Below, in pieces: positions 51,360-61,800 of a stretch of 64,000 bases of DNA; position 1 is the first letter of the stretch; each line of letters starts with the position of its first letter. Both the position numbers and the translations under genes were made by a program. This DNA is from Nymphaea colorata (taxonomy: Eukaryota; Streptophyta; Magnoliopsida; Nymphaeales; Nymphaeaceae). The notes below the pieces were generated by a model, which made no database searches, was not told the DNA's origin, and saw only the letters and a program-made list of their open reading frames with translations. The stretch lies in the NCBI RefSeq assembly GCF_008831285.2, contig NC_045139.1, positions 23,292,412 to 23,356,411 of the forward strand. Direction: 5' to 3'.

Positions 51360-52947
51360 CCAAAAGGGCGCCATCCTACCAAGCTAGTTTATTCTCCAAA
51401 TAATAGAAAATTTTAGATGATTAAATGACTACACTGGTAATTGAGGTCTTCTGGTGGATGATCACAAAATCATGATGAATATTAAGTTATTAACTAGCCA
51501 AGGGAACGGATCTGCACACAGGTTGCTCAAAATTAGTGCCAAGAAAGCAATAGGAGCCAAATCCCAGTATTCATTATGAATTTATGATTCATGCAGAACA
51601 CACCTTCAAGGCTCCTTAAAAAGATGTGCAAAATCGTTTATGAAATGAGTTTAACTTTAAACCTTCTAAAAACCTCTAAATGCCTAGGCTCCTTCTTATG
51701 TTTGTAACGACATAGGGTATAGTATGCATAAACTAGATTTCGGTTAACTAATCATCTTCTCGCTATGTTGCATAAAGGGACCTTTCGTTCCAGAGAATTA
51801 CAAATATGACCAAATGAACAGATAGCAGATGATCAGGTAGGGATCAAAGACATGGTAGCATTTGGATAATACTGCACATCAGTTGCACAGCTAAGCCTAG
51901 TCAAAAACATGATACGAATGCAACACAGCAACAAACTCCCTAAAACCAAAGCAAGCCTGAAAAGCCTAGGTAGTGGTGCAATTTATGTGGATTCCTGGTA
52001 TCAGCGGATGCTGGCAAGGCCTAGAAGAAAATCATCGACAGACAAACTCATCGACTAAGGAGGAAATAGAACTCCAATTCTTGTCGCTAAAGACCAACCG
52101 GGAACTTATAAAACATTTTTTACTGCGTGAAAGTTGAAAGCTGAAACTATACAAGCACCAGAAGATACTTTTTGGATAGAAGGCCCTTGAAATATAGACA
52201 TCTACCAAATGAAGCTTATGTCCTTCACCAATAGAGAATCCAAGCTTCATGGAAACTGCTGTTTCGCTACAAATATTATCAAACACAAAAATAAAGCGGG
52301 GTTAAAAGGAATTCTTACCAGACTGCAGCCATATCGCTTGTTGGTACTTGCTCATGGAGAGTCTCGTAGAATATCCTCAAAGGATCCCTCTGAAACACAT
52401 CATCCACCAGAACCGTCAAGGCGAACACACAAAAAAACTATATATGCCACGAAGAGCTCATCAAACAAAATCAGATTCCTCAGCAGAAGCTTGCCTCCTC
52501 GGGTGGGTCATGTTTCTGCCCGGGCAAGTCATAGACCTTCTTTGCCTTCTGCCTGTCCTTCCCATTCTCGCTCACCTTCTGCCGAGCAACTTCCTTCTTC
52601 TTCTTCGTCGCCACAGTTGTCGACTTCTTTTTCACCTTCAACCACAGGAACATTCTAATTAGATGGACCGAAAGAAAGACGGTCGATCCCCAAATCAGTA
52701 AGAAGACAAAGAACACAGAACCGCGAAAGAGTCGACGACCCAAAAAGAGATCTTAAAGCAAGAAAAATGAGAGAACCTTGCCATCATTCAGTGTTCCAGA
52801 CGTGGTCCTCTCTTCTTTCTTCACTTTAACAGTCTTGGAGAAAGCCTCCTTTTTCCCGCCATTGGCGACTACTTTCTTCTCCTGCACCTCAACCTTCTCT
52901 TTCTTTACTATTTTGGCCTGCTTCGGTTTAGTATCAGCGTCCGCCAT
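48827..52947 (-). CDS. Conserved Lys-rich plant protein, probably nuclear
   Basis: Exons (minus): 52777-52947, 52495-52635, 52319-52389, 48827-49100, giving 218 residues. The N-terminal half is Lys/Glu-rich (MADADTKPKQAKIVKKEKVE). The conserved core spans exons 2-4: KKVYDLPGQKHDPPEE, RDPLRIFYETLHEQVPTSDM and MERGLLPEDVAKMVYEKKLKK. The tail is basic, Ser-rich (SVKSAVKKSPASNPSKASKT), then acidic DTSDSDDDF and VVKKARAC. I recall uncharacterised plant homologues with the same DPPEERDPLRIFYETL and GLL...VAKKVYEKK motifs, but no established function. Intron 2 uses a GC donor, GAG|GCAAGC at 52494, and splicing there restores the conserved PEERDP motif. Intron 3 is 3.2 kb with (GA)n near 50395-50412 and 51325-51358. 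Basic clusters suggest nuclear location (inference). Confidence 0.85.
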
Positions 52948-52989
52948 GGACGGTAATACCGACGAAGCAGCACCAATGGGGGTTTTCTA

Positions 52990-53052
52990 CCTACGACACA
53001 CACACACACTCTCTCTCTCTCTCTCTCTCCCTCTCCCCTCTCTCTCTCTGCG
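52990..53052. repeat. (CA)n/(CT)n microsatellite upstream of the Lys-rich gene
   Basis: ACACACAC followed by two (CT)n runs lies 45-105 bp upstream of the ATG at 52947. On the transcript strand it is (GA)n, a frequent feature of plant 5' leaders and core promoters. Confidence 0.85.
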
Positions 53053-53429
53053 TCGATAGAGGCAAGACGAAGCGAAATAGCACAGTACCCCCTCCCACTC
53101 CCCCGAGTGCATGCTCTTACAAGAAGAACAGAAAGGGAAGGTGAGGCTTCTAACCCGGGCTGCACATTTGCTCATTCGACTTTCACCTTTTTTGCCTGTG
53201 GTTTATAATATCTAAATTTTGTGAATTTTTGGGAAACAAATAAATCAACTCCAAAAGTTACATAAATAGCTTATATCTACAAAATAGTTCATAAAAATTA
53301 ACCTTGGGCACCCGATTGGATAGAGTACCCGATACTTGCTTATATCTACAAATAAAGCCTCTAGCAGTCACACAATGTGTGAATCTGCATACCAAACTAA
53401 ATGTAGCCCTTTGGACTTTGACATTTAGG

Positions 53430-53770
53430 GCTGCATCACGAGTCGAGCCAGCTTAACTCGAATTAGACTCATTTATAAATGAGTTGAGCTTGAGCTCACA
53501 TGTAAACTCAAAGTGTTGTAAACTCAAAGTGTTAAATGAGTTGAGTTTGAGTTGTAAGAATTAGATTCGTTTAAACTTGACTCGGCTCAACTACATAACG
53601 GATGCTAAATATAACGAGTATCGACTAAACGAGTTAATGAGTTAAAAAAATGGGACATGCTTAATATAAATGAGTTAAATGAGTAGTATTGTATTACATG
53701 GAGCTCGACTTGAGTTTTCTGAATAGAGTTGAGCTCGAGCTTGACTCTGGTGTATTGGCATTCAGCTTGA
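53430..53770. repeat. Second copy of the GAGCTCGAGCTTGACTC repeat
   Basis: It contains CATTTATAAATGAGTTGAGC, AACTCAAAGTGTT twice in tandem, and GAGTTGAGCTCGAGCTTGAC. Orientation is opposite to the copy at 20740. Confidence 0.6.
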
Positions 53771-54250
53771 GTGGGGATACAAGGAAACAATAGTTACACA
53801 ACAAACATGGCAGAATATATTAATAAAACAAAGAAAGAAACTGTAACATGAGATTTGAAGAACCAGAGAAAGAGCAGCTGCTGGGAAAAATCCTATATGC
53901 TGTGCATGCCAATGTCTCCCTTATCATAGTAGCGGCTGGTTACTGAAAGCCTATCAAATCCAAATGTAGAAGTCATTGGGTTATTATTATTATTTGGCAT
54001 CACATTATTGATTTTCTCATGCAAATCAAAACCCATATGTTTAATTTCATGAGAAAATCAATAACTATTTAGTTTGAATAATAATGACATAGTTCTTTGA
54101 ACCAATAGAACCCATCTTGAACTTGTATGTCAAACCTAGCATCTAAGCCTGGGCATAAAAAATCAGGCTCAGGCCAGCCCGACACCTGAAGGCTCAGGCC
54201 AGACCGACACTGAAACCTGGGCCTGGGCGCAACACCAGAAACCCAGGCCC

Positions 54251-54587
54251 AATGTAAGGTGGGGTGGGGGAACCAACAAAAAGTAGTTAAGTAAAAATGA
54301 CATTATTTTCACCTTCCCGAAAATAATTTCATGACTGCCTATCATTTTTCTCTATGTCACCATCCCCTATGCTTATACATAACCACAGCCATTTCAATAT
54401 CAATCCAAATTACTAATTTAATTCGTCCCTTTCCATGCACTTAAAGTGCAAACAAAGCTTCATTCACTTTTTCAACTCATGGCTTTTATTGGGAAGATCA
54501 TGATTTCTCCAACAAGAATCAATTTCCAAACTTCAGATCTACTTGATCAGGGCATCTTGAAACTTTCCAGTCCTTCCAACAACGACA
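54251..54587. repeat. Direct repeat copy A
   Basis: It begins AATGTAAGGTGGGGT and ends CTTCCAACAACGACA. It is nearly identical to copy B at 58437-58725, including the uninterrupted block from GTGCAAACAAAGCTTCATTC to TTGATCAGGGCATCTTGAAA. Copy A keeps about 60 bp near 54360-54430 that copy B lacks. After 54587, copy A continues into sequence that in copy B is displaced by the copia element. Confidence 0.9.
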
Positions 54588-54658
54588 TTCCTGATTATTT
54601 CAGAATCTCCAAAGTGCAATCGAGTAATATTAGCAATCTCAGCACTTTCTTTTCTTTA

Positions 54659-54680
54659 AATATATATATATATATATATA
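54659..54680. repeat. (TA)n tract
   Basis: About eleven TA units between direct repeat A and the truncated 3' end of the hAT transposase. Confidence 0.9.
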
Positions 54681-54785
54681 TGTATATTTTTGTCTCGTCG
54701 ACTAAAAAACATCTAGCTTCTAGCTTCTTAATAGTTTCATAACTAATTGGTAAATTTTAATGGCCACAAATACTAGTTTTTCATG

Positions 54786-56303
54786 CTAATAGTATTTGAA
54801 TTGAATGCTCTTCATTGAGTTGCACAAACCAACCCATCTAGTATCACCAGACCGTTGTAGTGATCCAATTTGATTAAGTCCTCTTCCTGTCTGAAGTTCA
54901 TCTGTAGCAATTCTAAATGCAATTTCGTTTGCTTGAGCTTCGTGCAATTCATCATTGCGTTTACTGCTTGCACTAACAACATTAATTATATATGTCAACT
55001 GTTCAAAAAAACTATGAACATCAACAACTTCTCTTGAAGCTGCAACAAGTGCAAGTTGTAATCTATGAGCAAAACAATGAACATAATATGCACAAGGACA
55101 TTCATTCAAAATTAATGCTTGCAATCCATTCCATTCACCTCGCATATTACTGGCACCATCATATCCTTGACCTCGTATATCTTGAATACTGAGATTATGT
55201 TGAGACAACAAAGTGAAAACTGCATTCTTCAATGTAATTGCTGTAGTATCCCTCACATGCACAACATCTAAAAATCGCTCTTGAACTTGACCTTGCTTAT
55301 TAACAAATCTAAGAACAACACCCATTTGCTCTCTCTTGGACTCATCTCGAGCTTAATCAATAATAATACAATATTTAGCATCACCAATTTCTTCTATAAT
55401 TTTAGCTCTCACTTTACTTGCAAAAACATGCAAAATTTCTTTCTGAACTGTTGGTGATGTATATTTAGCATTTTTGGGGGCATTATCCAAAACAACTTGT
55501 GCAACTTTGTCATTATAATTAGCTAAAATTTTAATGAACTCAATAAAGTTACCTTGATTTAATGAACTTGAACTTTCATCATGGCCTCTAAAAGCACAAG
55601 CTTGGAACGCCAACCAACGAACTGTGTCCACAGATGCCTTCAATCTCAAACGATTGTTGTAAACAAGCTCTGAACTTTGCTTTTCAATCATTTTATCTAT
55701 GTGTACGCTTTGACGACTTAAGTCATTAAATGCTCGCACATTCATATTATGAGGCGAATTTTGACTTGTCCCTTCATGACTACGAAAAGCACATGTTTTC
55801 TCACTACCACCCACCCTCTTCCAAGCTCTGAATCCTTCAGTAATAAATGGACTGTCATTTGAATGTGGAGTACTGAAAAGATAACACGGTAAACAATATG
55901 CACTATCTGTCTTTGGAGAATATTCTAACCATGGAAATCTTTGAAACCAAGAACTTTGAAATTTACGAGGATGACTTGAAGAACCTGACACTGGATATCT
56001 ATGAAGCTTATGCTGATATGACCCATAATTGATATATGCTCGCCTAACTTCATCTCTCTTATTTATTGGTATCTCCCATATAGGACGTCGCAACCCTGGA
56101 TCACGCACGATGCTTTCTAGAGTTTCAATTTTTGAATACTTAAAAGGTGGATAATCTGAGTCAAAAAGAACCACATCAAGAGCTTTTGGACTAGAACAAC
56201 CAGCATTTTCGTCTTCTCCCTCCTGGTTTTCTCCCTCTTGGTTTTCTCTCACTTGATCAATAACTTGTTTCTTTTTGAAATAATGTTGTATACTTTTCTT
56301 CAT
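54786..56303 (-). pseudogene. hAT transposase (TTF-type zinc finger, DUF4371), broken
   Basis: A single minus-strand frame from ATG 56303 encodes a hAT-superfamily transposase of the zinc-finger MYM/TTF type. Residues 1-35 include tandem ENQEGE. A TTF-type zinc finger lies at about 113-143 (FQSSWFQRFPWLEYS then YCLPCYLF). A DUF4371 region follows (VRWLAFQACAFRGHDE, LNQGNFIEFIKI). A TAA at 55353-55355 interrupts the frame after YCIIID. The same frame resumes with RDESKREQMGVVLRF, GQGYDGASNMRGEWNGL, YVHCFAHRLQLALV and RSGDTRWVGLCNSMKSI, then stops at 54786-54788. The usual C-terminal hAT dimerisation domain is missing. One nonsense codon plus 3' truncation make it non-functional. Confidence 0.9.
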
Positions 56304-57829
56304 TTTCTCAATAAGCTAACACAAAAAATCTGAAATTTAAAATAGACAGTAAGATTTATACACAACGAAGAAAGTACTCAAATTTTAACTTGTGAAAAGC
56401 AGGAATTTAAAATCAACCACCTTATAAACAATAGATAAAGAAAATTTACCTGTTGAACCTCTTGCACTATGTAGAACAATGAAGAGTTGTTTTCTCTCCT
56501 CGCTAACTTGCTTTTCGAATTACCACAAGTGGAGTAAAGTCTGAAAAATAAAACAAAGAATGATTTTAGGCCTTTATGAAGCTACTTTTATAAATTCCTA
56601 CAGATGCCAATCAACAAGTTCTTTCGCTGCTACTCTCCTATTTCAAATAGTGATGACAATTGCTTGCCTATGATTTTTTTAGTGACAGAATACATAGTTT
56701 ATAACAATTTTTAGAAACACAAACTAAAAAGAAAAAAAAATCATGTTCAACTAGAGAGGCAGCCTGCTGATTTGTCTTCCTCCTGAAATTTCAAGCAACT
56801 TTTCTTCCTCCTCAATTCACAGAAGTGGAAAATGCAACGTTTCTTTTTCCTTTGACTTAAAACAAATTGCTGCAAGTCCCCTTTATAAGGAAGTTCCAAT
56901 GTTAATTTTATCTATTTATGTGATTGTATGGGGTATTCCCAAATCCCACTTAAAGTAAAAAGAATGTCGTGGGTACTGGGTACTGAAAACAAGACTGCAA
57001 AGTAAAAAACATGTGAGAATGGCAGCCATCAATGAAGCATTGAAGCCCATAAACAGTTCGTGGATGTAGAGAAAAATCTGCCAAGCCACGTTAAGATTGT
57101 GTTCCCAAAACGTCAAAATCCTAGAAATTAAGACTAGGAAAAATAAATCACGGCAGGAAAAGTCATGGAAAAGGATGAAACTGTGAACGATTAAGATTCA
57201 AGGTTAAAAAATAAATAATGTGCATAATAGAAATTAGAAACCCACGGTCCACCATAGACAAAAGAAAAATGACAAACAAGGTTAACAAAAAAGGAACACA
57301 AAAACTAAAGTATGAAAAAAACGGCCCCACCATATTTCACTAAGCAACAAAAATGAACAGAGAAGAAAGTCAGGAAATGGCCCCACCTGTTCTTGAAGCC
57401 AGCAGGCAGCAGCGACCAGCGTGCTCGTGCAGCCGTGCTCAGCGCCTCTTGTCTCTTCCTTTTCACGCTGCAGACCTTCTTCAGTGCGGTAGTCGATGCT
57501 CCCTTTTTCTCTCACTCGTTTTACTTTTCTTTATCACTCGCAGACCCTCTTCTTCTCTCTTTATCTCTCATTTTCTCTCCCTCGTGCAGTCGTGCGTTTT
57601 TTCTTTTTTGAAAACCTAGGGCAAACAAAAGTGGGGCGGGCCATGGAGTTGGAGTTGGATCCGGGTAGGGGTGGGGCCAATTTGAACCCGGATCTGAATA
57701 CTACATAGAATTAATAAAATTTTTAAATTTTTATAATTAAATTTTTTTTTTCCTCCGCCTGGGGTAGGGCCATGGCCCAGGCGGGCCCCCCCCTCCCTCC
57801 GCCACTGTCGACATCTCTGCTTCGGCAAG
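56304..57829. other. Region upstream of the hAT transposase
   Basis: This 1.5 kb would hold the 5' leader, introns and terminal region of the hAT element, but I cannot place its terminal repeat. At 57590-57815 there is GC-rich repeat sequence with GGGCGGGCCATGGAG and GGGCCATGGCCCAGGCG, related to 46617-46850. The CT-rich open frames at 57353-57619 are not recognised. Confidence 0.4.
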
Positions 57830-58385
57830 GTGATCAACAACTCCAATGCCCAGTTTTTTCCTAGCTCGGTCCCAACATCTTCTTTCCTTGTAGAAGCAGC
57901 AGACCACCGCCACCCACGTCTTCACCTCCTCCTCTGCTTCAATTACCACCATCACCGGGCTATCGACAGGTCACCACTTTTTGCGGTTGTACTCCAATCC
58001 TTCTCTCAAGTTTCAACCATGGCCTCGACTCCAGAATGCCCTCTCCTTCATCCCATCACCAAGTGCCACCAAATCTTTTGCCTTCATCAACGAAATGGAA
58101 ATCATCACTTCGCCGGAACTGTTCCACTCTCGCACCCCAAATTCCGCCATTACAGTTGGTAATGGCCTGCCGTTCCCAATATAAGATCATGATGTCCTTC
58201 AAACTGTTGCACCGTTGGATGTTGTTGGGAGTTCAGTCTCACCGATGATGTTGGGAGTTCAGTCCCACCGATGGAGGATTCCGGCTGGTCTGATGATTCC
58301 AGACATCTTTGGCGCTGCTCTTGGAGAGTCACGGAAATATCTCCATTCGTCACTCGTAGACTGCATTGCTCCACTTGACCTCTCT
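57830..58385 (+). pseudogene. Captured fragment of a CrRLK1L malectin-like receptor kinase
   Basis: Three reading frames in succession match the malectin-like ectodomain of FERONIA/THESEUS-type kinases. First: FPSSVPTSSFLVEAADHRH and RLHLLLCFNYHHHRAIDRSP with LFAVV, equivalent to the family's RVF..SS.YSF.V...G.HWVRLHFFPF.Y......LFSV. Then, frame-shifted: ALSFIPSPSATKSFAFINEM with EIITSPELF (family: L.FTPSP.SFAFINGIEIVSMP). Then LQTVAPLDVVGSSVSP (family: QTVHRLNVGG..VSP), and in a further frame IFGAALGESRKY and APLDL (family: YLFGAAFGV...APVDVY). A 25-bp tandem duplication near 58225-58268 (GATGTTGGGAGTTCAGTC) adds damage. No transmembrane or kinase part is present. No introns are expected in this family, consistent with simple capture. 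Recognition is by motif order, not by search. Confidence 0.75.
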
Positions 58386-58436
58386 CTTTCCATTTTTTTT
58401 TGTCCTTGTCCATTCTTTTTTGTCTTTATCTTTAAC

Positions 58437-58725
58437 AATGTAAGGTGGGGTTGGCAAGACCCAACAAAAAGTAGTTACATAAAAACAACATTATTTTCAC
58501 CTTCCTGAAAATTATTTCATGACTGCTTATCATTCTTCTCTATGTCACCTCCCCTTTCCATGCACTTAATAAGACAGTCAAAGTGCAAACAAAGCTTCAT
58601 TCACTTTTTCAACTCATGGCTTTTATTGGGAAGATCATGATTTCTCCAACAAGAATCAATTTCCAAACTTCAGATCTACTTGATCAGGGCATCTTGAAAC
58701 TTTCCCGGTCCTTCCAACAACGATA
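58437..58725. repeat. Direct repeat copy B, interrupted by the copia element
   Basis: It matches copy A (54251-54587) from AATGTAAGGTGGGGT to CTTCCAACAACGA. Homology ends exactly where TGTTGGGATTTCC begins, marking the left edge of the retrotransposon insertion. Confidence 0.9.
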
Positions 58726-58792
58726 TGTTGGGATTTCCCCATCTGGATAGTCCTACGTCGATACAGGTCCATATCCGTTTCGGACCCTTAAG

Positions 58793-58800
58793 TATAAATA
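58793..58800 (+). promoter_or_regulatory. TATA box of the copia 5' LTR
   Basis: TATAAATA lies 67 bp into the element, in AAGTATAAATACTTGTGTC. The transcription start would be about 25-35 bp downstream, giving a very short U3. A well-placed ATG follows at 58902. Confidence 0.6.
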
Positions 58801-58901
58801 CTTGTGTCTTGTGATGGTGTGAGACACATTCAGTTTTTACCGTCTGGGTAATCGGTCCCCTTAGCCATACGTGAATTGCATGTCCTCATCACGGGGCTGC
58901 T

Positions 58902-59025
58902 ATGGCTGAGGAGAGAAACCCATTGCCGCCGCCGTCGCCGCTACCTCCGCTGGGGAACGACTCTATGGGGACTGTAGCCGTTCTTCCTACAGCCGCCGAC
59001 ATTCAGTCGGCGGTCGCCTCTACAG
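58902..59025 (+). CDS. Possible first exon of the copia gag
   Basis: ATG 58902 opens MAEERNPLPPPSPLPPLG and continues to AVAST before a donor ACAG|GTTCTA at 59026. Reading on gives a stop soon after (LFETHES). The acceptor TTTTGTTGTCTGCAG at 60745 is strong. Joining them completes a Val codon and enters the gag frame without a break. If not spliced, this is an isolated 55-codon leader frame. Confidence 0.35.
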
Positions 59026-59808
59026 GTTCTACTTCCGCCCTATTTGAAACACATGAATCATGAACGCTTTTTTCGAATTTCTGCATTTTCGTTTGTGCGC
59101 TATCTAGATTTCTAGCAAAGCTCCAACAATGGGTTATGGGCCCACACTACGCACCGCTGCGCGTTTCCCTTTGCATTCTGTTTTCACGCAAAGAGAATAG
59201 GGCAGAAATGTGGAAAGAGGGCGACGGCCTCCATCGCGTGGGTGATGGAAGCCGTCGGCTTCCATTGCAGCCGCAGGGACACGAACAGGGATAGGGACAG
59301 TCGGTTGTGGGCAAGCGTTTGTCGTCGGACGGCCTCCAGCCCATCCTGGTTCGACCCCCTCCCCGACGGCTCCCTTGCGTCTGGGTAGCCACGAAAAACA
59401 GAAAAGGGGGAACGGGAATGAGGATCGCCCAACGCCTCCCCCTTCGTTTTCTGTTTACAACATCAAAGAAGGAGGGGGGGGGGGGGGGCGTTCTTGTCCA
59501 CCTGCCACTGGGAGTGGCCGGCGGTGTCGCCGGAAACCTCCCACGGCCGGTGGGAGGGCCGGCTGTGGCGCCCCCATCGCCTCTGCCGTCAGGCTAGGGC
59601 AGCGGCGGTGGGAGGCATTTCGGCCTTCCCCGAAACCGCTCGCGCAGTTGAGCGGGTGGGTCGGACCTGGGTCGGGTCAGTATGACCCGACTCGGATACA
59701 TAAAGATTATAAAAAAAAAAATTCGTTTTCCGCTCGACTTCCGCCTGCGTTTTGAGTTTCTGGATCGGGTCGGGTCCTGTATCCGTTCGGTCTTTTTTTA
59801 TAATAAGA

Positions 59809-60033
59809 ACCGATACGGTCCGTTTCAAGACCGGTTCGAACATTTTGGGACCGATTCAGATCTTTTCTGGACCGGTTCAGTTGATTTTTAGGCCGGTTCA
59901 TTCAGTTTCAAAACCGATTCAGGCTTTTTCAAACCGATTCAGAGTTGTTTGAGACCGGTTCTTTCCCTTTTCGGACCGGGTCATCTAGTTTTCCACCGGT
60001 TCGGTCCATTTAGGACTGATACATGACCGGTTC
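59809..60033 (+). repeat. Helically phased ACCGGTTC array
   Basis: Motifs of the form ACCG(G/A)TTC or close variants start at 59809, 59830, 59850, 59871, 59892, 59913, 59933, 59954, 59975, 59995, 60015 and one off-phase at 60026. The first eleven are spaced 20 or 21 bp (mean 20.6). Spacer sequences are T-rich and poorly conserved, so the motif is kept while the linker drifts. Weaker relatives continue at about 60091 and 60116. Confidence 0.9.
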
Positions 60034-60745
60034 TAAGCTAGAGGAAGCTAGTATATGTGTTTTTATGCCCATTTAAGGTGTTTAATGGATTGGTTCGATC
60101 ATTTTAGATCGATACGGGACCAATTCATTATGTTTTATGGAGCTTTAATGAATAATTTAGATAGCATTGAGTTGATTATGTAGAAATGATTCATGTGATT
60201 CATGTATTTCATTTTTAAATGTGTTATTGTGACATATTATGTTTTTGTATCATGTTTTGTTTAGGATTATGCTAAAGTTAAATTTTATTGCATGATCATA
60301 AAGTTGTACGATAACGCTAATGTAAAGAGCATATGATTAGTTAAATCATGTCATACCTCACTAAAGTGACTACGCATGATTTAAAGGCACATTAGTGTTT
60401 CGTGTTGTACTTATTCTCATTTGAAGTAGCATAATTACCCAAAGGTAGCGTGTTATGTTCAGGAGAATAAGTAGAGTAAAATAGGAAAATAGATACTTAC
60501 ATAGTTCTGTCATTTTACACCCAAAGGTGTTATGCTTAACTATAGTTTGGATTTACATTTCTTAGTTTTACTAGATAAAGTTAAGACGGAATACATGTGC
60601 GTATTAGGTATATTACCAAAGTAGTATCCTAATGACCCCTGGTATTTGTCTTGGAAATAGTAGACATGAAGAGCCTTTATTTGATTTACTGTTCCATATA
60701 GTATATAATGCATGTCAACTTATAGATGTCTTTTGTTGTCTGCAG

Positions 60746-61551
60746 TGCCTGGTTCTATTTATTTTAATGGCTCAAATTCTATCCCTTTACTTGATGATTC
60801 GAATTATGCTGAATGGAAAGAAAACGTTGTGTTTACATTGGGGTATATGGATCTGGACATGACTTTGAGGCGACCTGAGCCACCACCTCTTACACCAGAA
60901 AGTACACATAATGAAATAGTGTATTTTGACAAGTGAGAGCGTTCTAACCGATTAAGCTTGTTGCTTTTGCAATCAAGGGTCGCTAAGAACATACGTGGTG
61001 CTATCCCACCTTGTAGATCGGTGAGAGAGTTCTTGGATGCAGTTGAAGCTCAGTTTGTCAGTTCTCATAAAACCAGAGCCAGTACCCTAATGTCAAAGTT
61101 AATATCTATGAAATATCAAGGAGGGGGTAACATTCGCCAGCATATGTTAGAAATGAGGAACATTGCTTCTTAATTGAATGACATGAAGTTGACTATTTCT
61201 GAATCATTCTTGGTATTCTTTACTTTGATCTCTTTACCAGCTGAATACACTCTTTTTAAGATCAGTTACAACACACATAATACTAAATGGACATTCAATG
61301 AATTGATGTCTAAGTGTGTTGAAGAGGAGGAAAGAATGAAGGGTGAGAAGTTACAAAGTGCACATATGGTTTCTTACTCTGGGGCTGGTAAAGTTGGCAT
61401 AAAGAAAAGTTCAATGAAAAGGAGTGCCAAGAAGAAGTCAACAAGACAAACTGCTTTTCAAACTGCGCAGACTAACTTAGCCCCTATAAAGTGTTTCTTT
61501 TGCAAGAAAAAATGGCATAAGAAGTCAGACTGCATCAAGTACAAGAATTAG
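60746..61551 (+). pseudogene. gag: copia gag (capsid and nucleocapsid), with stops
   Basis: The frame includes LLDDSNYAEWKENVVFTLGY (capsid N-terminal motif), the FVSSHKTRASTLMSKLISMK region and LPAEYTLFKISYNTH typical of plant copia Gag. A zinc knuckle CFFCKKKWHKKSDC (CX2CX4HX4C) lies at 61492-61533, with Trp where Gly is usual before His. In-frame stops: TGA 60934-60936, TAA 61171-61173, TAG 61549-61551. The reading frame is unchanged across all three. Confidence 0.9.
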
Positions 61552-61800
61552 TTAGAGAAGAAAGGTAACATGTCACTTGTTTCACTTGAAAGTAATATGT
61601 TACATGTTCCTATTAATAGCTGGTGGATTGATTCTGGTGCTACTGTGCATATTGCCAATAATTTACAGGACTTTCTGAGCAAAAGAGAACCAACAACACA
61701 TGAGATGAGCATTTTCTCAGGAAACAAAATGCGCTCACATGTGAAGAATGCCAGATTAGGCTTGATACTGGCTTTGTTTTGGATCTTCATGATGTTTTCT
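61552..61800 (+). pseudogene. copia aspartic protease region
   Basis: It carries WWIDSGATVHIANN with the catalytic Asp-Ser-Gly at 61630-61638. The frame runs on from gag after the TAG. Near 61755-61760 a frameshift occurs: the protease frame degenerates and the next frame, starting [14 protein letters not shown], carries on into integrase. The stretch just upstream ([11 protein letters not shown]) looks shortened compared with relatives. Confidence 0.85.

Larger units (their letters stand above)
52948..54250. other. Intergenic region with promoter and repeats
   Basis: The left part is the promoter and leader of the Lys-rich gene. A GAGCTCGAGCTTGACTC-type repeat occupies 53430-53770 (inverted relative to 20740-21130). 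Sequence near 54140-54250 is rich in CCAGGCCC and CAGGCTCAGGCC motifs like the 16290 cluster. No coding exon is recognised. Confidence 0.5.

Noticed and set aside
59147-59755. GC-rich open frames in the copia leader on both strands
   Set aside because: No Gag-like motif; GC-rich leader composition keeps several frames open at once.
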